DNA of 64,000 bases from Litsea cubeba. Taxonomy: Eukaryota; Streptophyta; Magnoliopsida; Laurales; Lauraceae. The notes beneath the pieces are model-generated. The model did no database searches, was not told the DNA's origin, and saw only the letters and a program-made list of their open reading frames with translations. The translations under genes and the position numbers were made by a program. Every line of letters starts with the position of its first letter. Position 1 is the first letter of the stretch. This document shows positions 61,301 through 64,000 of this stretch, in pieces. The stretch is from positions 77,912,953 to 77,976,952 of the forward strand of contig CM022951.1 of the NCBI GenBank assembly GCA_012931725.1, written 5' to 3'.

Positions 61301-63695
61301 AATGCCTTTCTTCATGGTGATCTCAAAGAAGATGTTTATATACGTCTTCCTAAGGGGGTTTCCTCTCACATCCCGGGTGCTGTTGCAAAACTTCGGCGTT
61401 CTCTTTATGGCCTCAAACAAGCCCCCAGGGCATGGTTTGAAAAGTTTCAAAATGCTCTTATCCACTTGGGTTTCCATGCTAGTCCATATGATCCATCCAT
61501 GTTTCTTCATCATACTTCTACGGGGATTACTATTCTTCTTGTTTATGTGGATGACATCATCATTACTGGTACAGATGCACATATGATTCAACAACTTCAG
61601 ACCTCTCTTCATGAATCTTTCCACATGAAAGATCTAGGCCCTCTAAACTATTTTTTAGGTCTTGAAGTTCATCAATCTGCTAAAGGCATCGTTCTTCATC
61701 AACATAAATATGCTCTTGAATTAATTGAAATGGCTGGACTTCAAGATTCTGCTCCCGTCGATACTCCTGTTGAAGTCAATATTAAACTTCATCAAGACAG
61801 TGGGGATCTTATCTCTGATCCTACCCTATATCGTCGGCTTGTTGGCAGCTTAATTTACTTGACGATAACTCGTCCTGATATTGCTTATGCCGTCAATTTA
61901 GTTAGTCAATTTATGACTGCTCCGCGACATCTTCATTTGGCTGCAGTTCGACGGATTATCAAATACATAATTCGGACACCGACCCGTGGTTTATTTTATC
62001 CAGCCAACAACTCACTGACACTCAAAGCATACTCCGATGCTGATTGGGCTGGTTGTCCGGACACTCGTCGCTCTACCACAGGGTGGTGTATGTATCTGGG
62101 CGATAGCTTGATTTCGTGGAAATGTAAGAAACAAGATAAGGTCTCCAAATCTTCCACTGAAGCTGAGTATCGTGCCATGTCTGCTGCTTGTTCTGAAATT
62201 CTCAGGCTTCGCGGGTTGCTTTCCGATCTCGGATTTCCTGCTCATAGTGCCACTCCACTCTATGCAGACAATACTCGTGCTATTCGTATTACGGCCAATC
62301 CAGTTTTTCACGAACGCACTAAACACATAGAGATTGATTGCCATTTTATACGAGACGAATACAAGCGTGAAGTGATTACCCTTCCTCACATCTCTTCTAA
62401 TCTTCAACAAGCTGATATCCTCACAAAGGGACTTCCGCGACCTCGACATCAGTTCTTGGTTAGCAAATTGATGCTTGTGGATTCTCCAACATCAATTTGA
62501 GGGGGGGTGTCAAATGCTAGATGGCTCAGGCCCAATTAGGCCCAATATGTCTCGTTGGATTTGGTCAACTTTGCACAAGTTTTCTTTCCTTTTAAATAGA
62601 TTGTAATTAGCTGATTTCTCTCTTTCTTTGATAAAAGATTGTAATTAGATTAGCAAAATTGTAGCCTTTGATAAGGTAACTGTATTCTATTTAATGGGAG
62701 AAAATCTCCATTGTAAAGACAGAAAAATCAATTCAAAATTCTTTGAATTCAACGATTGTTAGCGGTGATACGTAGTGGGGATATGCAGCGATATGTAGCG
62801 GGATAGTGGTGTGATTTTTTTTTTTTTTTTGTGGTAAAAAAAATTGAATCTTATATAGCAACCAATCTTGTATTATTATTTTTAGTGATTTGGAACCATT
62901 TAAGGTAGAGACCAAGGTTAAAAAAATCAGAGTCGGGACCCGACTCAGCCATGGCCAAGTCCAAGTCGACTCGGCCGAGTCTCATGCGACTAAACTCAAA
63001 CTCGACCAATTTTTTGAACCATTGTAGAGACAACTATTGAAAAGGCTATTGAGGAGAAGAAATAGGAAAAATAGTGTTATAAATTAAAATTGCTTTGCTC
63101 TATTAGGTTTTAGACCGTAGCGCCACTATTTTCAAAATAGCGTAGCAGCCGCTATTTTGAACCATGTATGTCATATCAGCCCCTTTTAACCTCATCTTCT
63201 AATAGACATGCTAAACAACCAGGCCGTCGGGAATGAGAATGAAATGTTTTAGGGACTGAAATTCAAATAGATGGCTCCTGTGGCAATTTCCAGCAAGATA
63301 TGAAGCGCTAACTGACTGTTCCATTCAATAAAAAGGATTTGTCTTTCATGGTGCAATAGTCCTAGGTCCTACAAATTACCGAGGAAAAATCCACCAAATA
63401 GTCATAGAAAAACCATTCAAATATGCTAATAAGGGAGAATACGATCCAAAATGATTTTAGAAAAAATGCATGAAAAGGCATACCTACTGGTAGAAGGACT
63501 CAGATCATCCAAATCGAGTAAAATATCCCACAATAGCATAACAATCGAATGTAGCGCCTGGCCATCAAGGGATACAATAGCTGAAGCGATGGGTATTAAG
63601 GCCTCAGCAGCAACAGCTCTAACATCATCATCTGGGTCCTCTAACCCGGCTCTACATGCAGGAAGTACGTAGGCAAGCAAATCCTGAAGCATTTC
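24306..63695 (-). CDS. BTAF1: BTAF1 (MOT1-type TBP-associated SNF2 ATPase), C-terminal ~1478 residues; 5' part beyond the window
   Basis: Eighteen exons on the minus strand (5' to 3'): 63695-63484, 46570-46330, 45462-45292, 45173-44747, 44656-44210, 35714-35595, 35514-35023, 33348-32810, 32400-31911, 31824-31756, 29078-28974, 28848-28618, 28528-28265, 28168-28119, 27916-27807, 27724-27642, 25099-24887, 24479-24306. All have GT-AG borders. All phases agree except for one surplus base in the exon at 45173-44747. The N-terminal part of this stretch is HEAT repeats. The C-terminal part is a full SNF2 motor: Walker A DMGLGKT, box II DEGH, SGTPIQ, helicase C with MEHDWNPMRDHQ and DRAHRLGQ. It ends with the conserved ELWDQSQYTEEYNLSQF tail typical of plant BTAF1 (Arabidopsis BTAF1/RGD3). 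The family uses ATP to strip TBP from DNA in the nucleus. Plant members are about 2000 residues, so roughly 550-600 residues lie to the right of the window. Introns reach 16.9 kb because of nested transposons. Confidence 0.95.
24887..25099 (-). CDS. BTAF1: BTAF1 exon with helicase motif VI
   Basis: A 71-codon exon starting AMDRAHRLGQRK (motif VI, with the arginine finger needed for ATP hydrolysis) and continuing through HRLIMRGTLEEKVMSLQKFK to the segment after the helicase core. Borders are GTGCAG|GCA and GAAAG|GTAATT, phase 0 at both ends. Confidence 0.93.
25100..27641 (-). other. BTAF1 intron (2.5 kb)
   Basis: This intron separates the exon ending DWNPMRDHQ from the one starting AMDRAHRLGQ. 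It is AT-rich with no recognisable coding domain and no transposon ends that could be paired. Confidence 0.6.
27642..29078 (-). CDS. BTAF1: BTAF1 exon block: end of ATPase lobe 1 and helicase C lobe (six exons)
   Basis: Exons are 29078-28974, 28848-28618, 28528-28265, 28168-28119, 27916-27807 and 27724-27642, separated by introns of 82-202 bp. They encode FQSNYGKPLLAAKD..., MPFLLRRTKDEVLSDLPEKI, the linker to ALQYLLKLCSHPLLVLG, HRVLIFAQHK, SFLDIIERDLF, TYLRLDGSVEPERRFEIVKAFN and GGLGLNLTSADTLVFMEHDWNP. Phases are 0, 0, 0, 2, 1, 0 at exon ends. This is the second RecA-like lobe of the SNF2 motor. Confidence 0.93.
29079..31755 (-). other. BTAF1 intron (2.7 kb) with degenerate repeat traces
   Basis: No coding domain was found. 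Fragments of possible transposon origin: a segment at about 30270-30480 (ATTATATTAAAAAGGTAAAAGAATAC...) that resembles the 3' end of a plant non-LTR element, and two facing hAT-like ends (AGGCGGACCCA near 29496, CTGGGTCCGCCCCTG near 31643). The two ends have no matching target duplication, so they were not called as one element. Confidence 0.4.
31756..33348 (-). CDS. BTAF1: BTAF1 exon block: last HEAT repeats and SNF2 lobe 1 (three exons)
   Basis: Exon 33348-32810 encodes HEAT repeats from VVRSIAPMVHETLKPKL to LDNSHISDYKLSTELKVTLR. Exon 32400-31911 encodes YQQEGINWLSFLRRFKLHGILCDDMGLGKTLQA (Walker A), ICPSTLVGHW, ITSYD, CILDEGHIIKN (DEGH box II) and LILSGTPIQ. Exon 31824-31756 encodes NNVLELWSLFDFLMPGFLGTERQ. 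The 33348-32810 exon ends in phase 2 and the next exon restores the codon. All ATP-binding motifs seen are intact. Confidence 0.95.
33349..35022 (-). other. BTAF1 intron carrying a TRIM
   Basis: A 1.7-kb intron between the exon ending INNIQ and the one starting VVRSIAP. Its donor is CAG|GTTTTTTTCC, weak after the GT. The TRIM occupies 34032-34390. The remaining sequence holds a GA-rich stretch (about 33937-34000) and nothing coding. Confidence 0.6.
34032..34390 (+). mobile_element. Complete TRIM (terminal-repeat retrotransposon in miniature), 359 bp
   Basis: Two direct LTRs, 34032-34148 and 34271-34390 (117 and 120 bp), both begin TGTTGGGAAGC and end ATCTTATA/ATCTTACA. Right after the first lies TGGTATCAGAGC (34149-34160), the initiator-tRNA-Met primer site. 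Right before the second lies the purine tract GAGGGGGAG. GGAGA flanks both ends (34027-34031 and 34391-34395) as a 5-bp target duplication. The internal part is only about 120 bp and codes for nothing, so the element depends on a copia-type helper. By eye the LTRs differ at roughly ten sites, so it is not a fresh insertion. Confidence 0.93.
35023..35714 (-). CDS. BTAF1: BTAF1 exon block: central HEAT region (two exons)
   Basis: Exon 35714-35595 encodes GNLHVTVTALIASAVVWMSE...LPLMAAVRREQ (40 codons). Exon 35514-35023 encodes EEILQQQAAEALAELICHCV...NDKLIKNLCSLTCMDP...SGEDRSRVEGFISRRGSELALKHL...ALINNIQ (164 codons). They are separated by an 80-bp intron. The match to plant BTAF1 is continuous, with both exons in phase 0. 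Confidence 0.93.
36120..36560. repeat. Dispersed GC-rich repeat with internal duplication
   Basis: GAGCTCAATTTTTCAAAAGC...GGCCCACTTGGGACTCC (about 36161-36202) recurs in slightly altered form about 330 bp later (36498-36541). The part at about 36290-36440, read on the other strand (TGGACCATAAAATAGGGA...CTGATAGTCAC), matches about 18690-18800 inside the ankyrin gene. So it is a dispersed family, perhaps a SINE or MITE. No ends with target duplications could be set. Confidence 0.55.
36961..37350 (+). repeat. Tandem duplication (201-bp period) of the copia primer site and leader
   Basis: TGGCATCAGAGCTTAG at 36964 recurs as TGGTATCAGAGCTTAG at 37165. Each is followed by a T tract, ATTCAATTG, CTAAACTAAGGATTTCTG and ATCGACTCCAACA. 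The second copy keeps the exact initiator-tRNA complement. The duplication covers the end of the LTR and the start of the leader, so this element has two primer sites. Confidence 0.85.
38894..39530 (+). pseudogene. Copia gag/protease remnant
   Basis: An open stretch encodes the C-terminal gag with two zinc knuckles (38894-39151). After an in-frame stop it is followed by the spacer and protease (39200-39535) with FGASNHMT. The first part of gag (from about 38409, MDKNEVISIKLNGN) is broken by stops and shifts. The protease active site is altered from DSG to DFG, so the enzyme would probably be inactive. Confidence 0.8.
39858..40021 (+). repeat. About 83-bp tandem duplication in the degenerate copia pol
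   Basis: TGTCTTCTACTCTTTTACAT starts at 39858 and again at about 39941. Each unit runs through TTTAAGAGTCACAT and AGTCATAA to CAAGGG. The copies differ at several sites, so the duplication is not recent. Confidence 0.8.
40334..40366 (+). repeat. Run of 33 consecutive G
   Basis: An uninterrupted G33 tract lies where the related copia element at 60308 has only GGGG inside the integrase motif QNGVAERKNRHLL. It begins after CAAAAT and ends before CTGAAAGGAAAAA, so the flanks align exactly. It could be a real slippage expansion or a base-calling/assembly artefact. Confidence 0.9.
40408..40748. mobile_element. Mutator-like MITE, copy 1 (inside the old copia element)
   Basis: The element is 341 bp. 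It starts AGGATCAAAATAGCGG and ends TTTTGAACCATGC, whose complement GCATGGTTCAAAATA matches the start as a terminal inverted repeat. A 9-bp target duplication TTA(C/T)GTTCA flanks it (40399-40407, 40749-40757). Removing the element restores continuous copia integrase coding. The inside is rich in GTAGCGG/CCGCTAC blocks and has no gene. A 9-bp duplication points to the Mutator superfamily. Confidence 0.85.
41420..42250 (+). pseudogene. Copia reverse transcriptase remnant
   Basis: Two open stretches in different frames (41427-41741 and 41738-42247) encode RT: WHLVPQPKLGSIIGSKWVY...DGTLDWYKARLVAQGY, then KSIYGLKQALCAWFDKF and LLVYVDDI...MKDLGILTYFLRLKI. The part between them (normally the DVKNAFLHG region) is damaged. 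The RNase H region (42390-42770) follows with several stops. Confidence 0.85.
43135..44209 (-). other. Rest of the 8.5-kb BTAF1 intron
   Basis: Non-coding DNA with several GGGGCCCAT/GGGCCCCA blocks (43330-43960) of the same general character as the dispersed repeats at 18.7 and 36.3 kb, and ACATACGTACGTACATACAT-like simple sequence at about 43450-43480. No element ends could be assigned. Confidence 0.5.
44210..45462 (-). CDS. BTAF1: BTAF1 exon block with a one-base frame disruption (three exons)
   Basis: Exon 45462-45292 (57 codons) encodes ERVLEAGSRSS...SILGDTLRIVFQNLLLESNEEV...RVWRLLLQ. Exon 45173-44747 encodes CPQTDLQAAAMSYISSWIQLATTPYGSTLDATKIFWPAAPPRKSHF... and, after a shift, KIIVGADSEKSVTRTRVV...SLSGVQRQ. 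Exon 44656-44210 (149 codons) encodes VASMILVAWFRE...GYLKCVQ. The middle exon is 427 nt where 426 would keep the frame. The change of frame falls at the A6 run at 44937-44942 (T6 on the plus strand). Family homology is good on both sides, so a one-base insertion or sequence error is the simplest reading. Confidence 0.9.
45463..46329 (-). other. BTAF1 intron (867 bp)
   Basis: AT-rich intron with a GA microsatellite at about 45632-45650 and a small AGC repeat at about 46200-46213. No gene and no transposon ends were seen. Confidence 0.6.
46330..46570 (-). CDS. BTAF1: BTAF1 exon (HEAT region)
   Basis: It encodes VMNLLAEIYSQPEMVPKMLGALTSLEKQ...YVLSSLAPRLWPFMRHIITSVRHAAIRTL. It begins with the single base completing the Ser codon split from the exon 16.9 kb upstream and ends in phase 0 (CTCTG|GTAATG). 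The clean phase match across the large intron supports the join. Confidence 0.93.
47918..48460. mobile_element. Mutator-like MITE, copy 2 (inside the LINE)
   Basis: The element is 543 bp. It starts AGGATGAAAATAG and ends CTATTTTGATCCATGC, so the terminal inverted repeats match copy 1. The 9-bp target duplication is ACATGT(C/T)CA (47909-47917, 48461-48469). The inside again has GTAGCGG/CCGCTAC blocks near both ends and AT-rich sequence in the middle. It interrupts the post-RT coding of the LINE. Confidence 0.87.
49134..50227. mobile_element. hAT-like non-autonomous DNA transposon (1094 bp)
   Basis: It starts CAGTGGCGGAGCCA and ends TGGCTCCGCCACCG, a terminal inverted repeat with one changed base at the tip. 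The flanks ACCGTTTC (49126-49133) and ACCGCTCC (50228-50235) agree at six of eight sites, fitting an old 8-bp target duplication. The inside has no transposase frame. It contains a direct repeat of about 160 bp (AAATGGGGATAAGTA...TAAGAAATAATT at about 49441 and 49590). It interrupts the LINE RT domain. Confidence 0.8.
51194..52997 (+). repeat. 5' LTR of the Athila element
   Basis: An 1804-bp LTR, nearly identical to 53947-55751. It holds a TATA-like TATAAATAGCATAC at about 51918-51931, a position fitting a promoter. The end TGGTGCATACCA is followed at once by AG and the primer site. Small open frames inside the LTR repeat in both copies and show no known domain. Confidence 0.93.
53004..53021 (+). 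promoter_or_regulatory. Primer-binding site of the Athila element (tRNA-Asp)
   Basis: TGGCGCCGTTGCCGGGGA is complementary to the 3' end of plant tRNA-Asp over its whole length. It lies six bases inside the 5' LTR. Confidence 0.9.
53231..53989 (+). CDS. Truncated gag of the Athila element, fused into the 3' LTR
   Basis: The frame starts MQGRRSQDLAIIVYDPEIERTF and has a Glu-rich N-terminal half followed by a retrotransposon gag domain (YHGLPNEDPYLHIKEFFELC...FSLKDKAKIWLNSL...SWQQLASKFLKKFFP). Genuine gag ends at about 53946 (DDQVQEF). The last 14 residues come from the LTR (DKCLIVCNLSPNI). The zinc knuckle and all of pol are absent. The frame is otherwise open, in keeping with a recent deletion. 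Confidence 0.85.
   Translation: MQGRRSQDLAIIVYDPEIERTFRRNRRQAQRARTNTQPSSDSELEETSVNGNQGPERKMADREENEEEVVVNNQKRPMKESYIPLHTEQPSTILYPPNTAGNFTLHAQLLNMVPHYHGLPNEDPYLHIKEFFELCATQQIHGVTAEGIRLRLFPFSLKDKAKIWLNSLDAGSINSWQQLASKFLKKFFPAQKTRQLRREIQTYQQKDGDQFWEAWEHFKDLLLKCPHHNLTKDDQVQEFDKCLIVCNLSPNI
53947..55751 (+). repeat. 3' LTR of the Athila element
   Basis: This 1805-bp copy of the 5' LTR is preceded by gag sequence, not by a polypurine tract. That shows the deletion ended exactly at, or very near, the LTR edge. Differences from the other LTR include G/T and C/T changes near 54798-54806 and one extra T in a T run near 55547. Confidence 0.93.
56476..57330. other. Unassigned intron DNA
   Basis: About 850 bp between the LINE remnant and the third MITE copy. 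It has a short approximate duplication at 57230-57320 (CTTCCAAACACCCAAGAGTAAAA / CTTCCATCCAAACACGCAAG). No coding domain and no element ends were found. Confidence 0.5.
57406..57659 (+). repeat. 5' LTR of the young copia element
   Basis: TGTCAAATGC...ACGATTGTTA. It differs from the 3' LTR at three positions (T/C in GTAATTAG(T/C)TGA, C/A in GATAA(C/A)AG, C/T in CTCCA(C/T)TG). The high identity points to a recent insertion. Confidence 0.95.
58421..59665 (+). pseudogene. Copia gag and start of protease
   Basis: The start MEKSELKLIQFNGKNYPAW is the usual copia gag opening; the frame is also open upstream to 58382. The gag domain (DYLQTVYHQDNSARQFQLECEI) is followed by two CCHC knuckles (CYSCKKYGHLATQC, CNYCKKKGHIISEC) and the protease active site WYLDSGASNHLT (about 59447). 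At the A4 run 59545-59548 the frame is lost; the true continuation lies in the frame that opens at 59532. Confidence 0.88.
59532..60164 (+). pseudogene. Copia protease end, GAG-pre-integrase and integrase start
   Basis: It contains LVSNLLSVGHLVENN (end of the protease region), LWHSRLGHPNFKTMS (GAG-pre-integrase) and integrase up to the first catalytic Asp (LVHSDVWG) with FVTFIDDFSRFTWVYFL. It stops at the TAG at 60162-60164, where a T run appears one base short. Integrase continues in another frame (RSDSGGEYMSTEFQNFY), is interrupted again near 60250, and resumes with QNGVAERKNRHLL (third catalytic residue). Confidence 0.88.
60475..60711 (+). pseudogene. Copia integrase C-terminal part
   Basis: Encodes TTPSYDDLHVFGSVCFVHLPPSERNKLTAQSAKCAFLGYASHQKGFLCYDP, the conserved region after the integrase core. 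The frame upstream to about 60255 also belongs to integrase. It ends at the T7 run 60690-60696, after which coding continues in the next frame. Confidence 0.85.
60699..62500 (+). CDS. Copia reverse transcriptase and RNase H (open 3' part of pol)
   Basis: An open frame of about 600 codons. The meaningful part begins after the T7 run (QQHLDSLKSP...); the longer open stretch upstream to 60455 in this frame is out of frame with integrase and not meaningful. RT shows NHTWDVVPCP, CKWIYSIKLKPDGTLDRYKAHLVA, YDETFDPVAKMTTVR, DVKNAFLHGDL, YGLKQAPRAWFEKF and the catalytic LLVYVDDIIITG. RNase H shows AYSDADWAGCPDTRRSTTGW, KSSTEAEYRAMS and DILTKGL. The stop is seven bases before the LTR, inside the polypurine tract region. 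All catalytic residues seen here are kept. Confidence 0.88.
62508..62761 (+). repeat. 3' LTR of the young copia element
   Basis: Directly follows GAGGGGGGG. It ends CGATTGTTA, after which the target duplication GCGGT and MITE sequence resume. Confidence 0.95.
63484..63695 (-). CDS. BTAF1: BTAF1 exon (N-terminal-most in the window)
   Basis: It encodes EMLQDLLAYVLPACRAGLEDPDDDVRAVAAEALIPIASAIVSLDG...IVMLLWDILLDLDDLSPSTS, a HEAT-repeat segment well conserved in plant BTAF1. It starts after TGTCAG| in phase 0 and ends in phase 2 at AGTAG|GTATGC. The split Ser codon is completed by the exon at 46570. The exons before it lie beyond the right edge. Confidence 0.94.
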
Positions 63696-64000
63696 CTGAC
63701 AAGCATTAAACAACCCTGTCAGTAGAAAAATGAAGCAGCCCGGAATCTCTCTATGCAAAACATCTCCTACCCACCAAACATGCATCCGTTTTTGTTAATA
63801 CTTCTCCAGATTATAACGTTACACAAACGAGTCCTAAGGCATGTATTTTCAGCACTTTTTACACAGAAAAAGATAAATGTTTCCAAGCCAAGGACCATTT
63901 CCTAATAAAATGAAATTTCTATGAGGGGATAAACTTCCACTTCCACTGCAATTAAATAAAACATGCGTGCATTTGCACAGTCCACACTCATTCTCCACAT
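63696..64000 (-). other. BTAF1 intron running off the right edge
   Basis: AT-rich non-coding sequence upstream of the exon at 63695. No further BTAF1 exon is visible before the window ends. Confidence 0.6.

Larger units (their letters stand above)
57406..62761 (+). mobile_element. Young Ty1/copia retrotransposon with several homopolymer frameshifts
   Basis: LTRs lie at 57406-57659 and 62508-62761, both 254 bp, with three differences seen by eye. The perfect 5-bp target duplication GCGGT is at 57401-57405 and 62762-62766. TGGTATCAGAGC (57660-57671) is the initiator-tRNA-Met primer site, directly after the LTR. TTTGAGGGGGGG before 62508 is the polypurine tract. The LTR begins TG but ends TA instead of CA. 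Gag, protease, integrase, RT and RNase H are all present in copia order, but the frame is broken at four or more points. It cannot make its own proteins as written. Confidence 0.95.
57331..63166. mobile_element. Mutator-like MITE, copy 3, split by a copia element
   Basis: The left part (57331-57405) starts AAGGATAAAAATAGCGGTTG. The right part (62762-63166) ends GCCGCTATTTTGAACCATG. The two parts share the GTAGCGG-rich edges and the middle block (ACCAATCTTGT, GAGGAGAAGAAATAGGAAAAA) of copy 1. The outer flanks TATGCCACC and TATGTCATA agree at six of nine sites, so the old target duplication is only partly preserved. Without the copia insert it would be about 480 bp. Confidence 0.75.
46571..63483 (-). 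other. Giant BTAF1 intron (16.9 kb) packed with nested transposons
   Basis: The intron is defined by the exons ending LSPSTS and starting VMNLLAEIY. Its contents from left to right: about 1.1 kb of plain AT-rich DNA (46571-47660), an RTE-like LINE broken by three insertions (47660-56475), unassigned DNA (56476-57330), and a Mutator-like MITE split by a young copia element (57331-63166). About 320 bp of plain intron (63167-63483) ends at the donor G|GTATGCC. Confidence 0.9.

Overview
This is a window of plant nuclear DNA. The evidence is the gene set (a PGG-type ankyrin protein and a plant-type BTAF1/Mot1 ATPase), GT-AG introns, and retrotransposon lineages limited to plants (Ty3/gypsy Tat and Athila, plus Ty1/copia with initiator-tRNA primer sites). 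The species cannot be fixed from the sequence. GC-rich dispersed repeats with many GGGCCCA/GGACCCC blocks would fit a magnoliid or another early-diverging angiosperm, but that is only an impression.

Layout. (1) 1-11714: a nearly complete, very young Ty3/gypsy Tat-lineage element read on the minus strand. Its 5' LTR lies at the right (10765-11714). The window opens inside its 3' LTR. It has an uninterrupted 1915-codon gag-pol frame, and an antisense gene of three exons with its own TATA box sits between pol and the 3' LTR. (2) 12592-20288 (+): a three-exon ankyrin-repeat/PGG membrane protein gene of the ACD6/ITN1 type, starting about 0.9 kb from the Tat element. (3) 20.4-24.3 kb: AT-rich intergenic DNA with small duplications. 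(4) 24306 to beyond the right edge (-): the 3' three quarters of BTAF1 (MOT1-type SNF2 ATPase), with 18 exons in the window. They encode about 1478 residues, spread over more than 39 kb. One exon carries a one-base frame disruption in an A6 run.

Most of the BTAF1 locus is transposon-filled intron. The intron at 33349-35022 holds a complete 359-bp TRIM. The 8.5-kb intron at 35715-44209 holds an old, broken copia element split by a Mutator-like MITE. The 16.9-kb intron at 46571-63483 holds an old RTE-like LINE (minus strand) that was hit separately by a second MITE copy, a hAT-like element and a solo LTR. The solo LTR was itself split by a young, internally deleted Athila element with 1.8-kb LTRs. 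Next to this is a third MITE copy split by a young copia element with about 98.8% identical LTRs. Target-site duplications are readable for most of these insertions, so their order can be reconstructed.

BTAF1 removes TBP from promoters. The ankyrin protein is a predicted membrane protein of a stress/defence family. Nothing in the sequence connects the two. No RNA genes, CRISPR arrays or prokaryotic features were seen. Exon borders were inferred from frame continuity, GT/AG sites and family knowledge, without transcript data.
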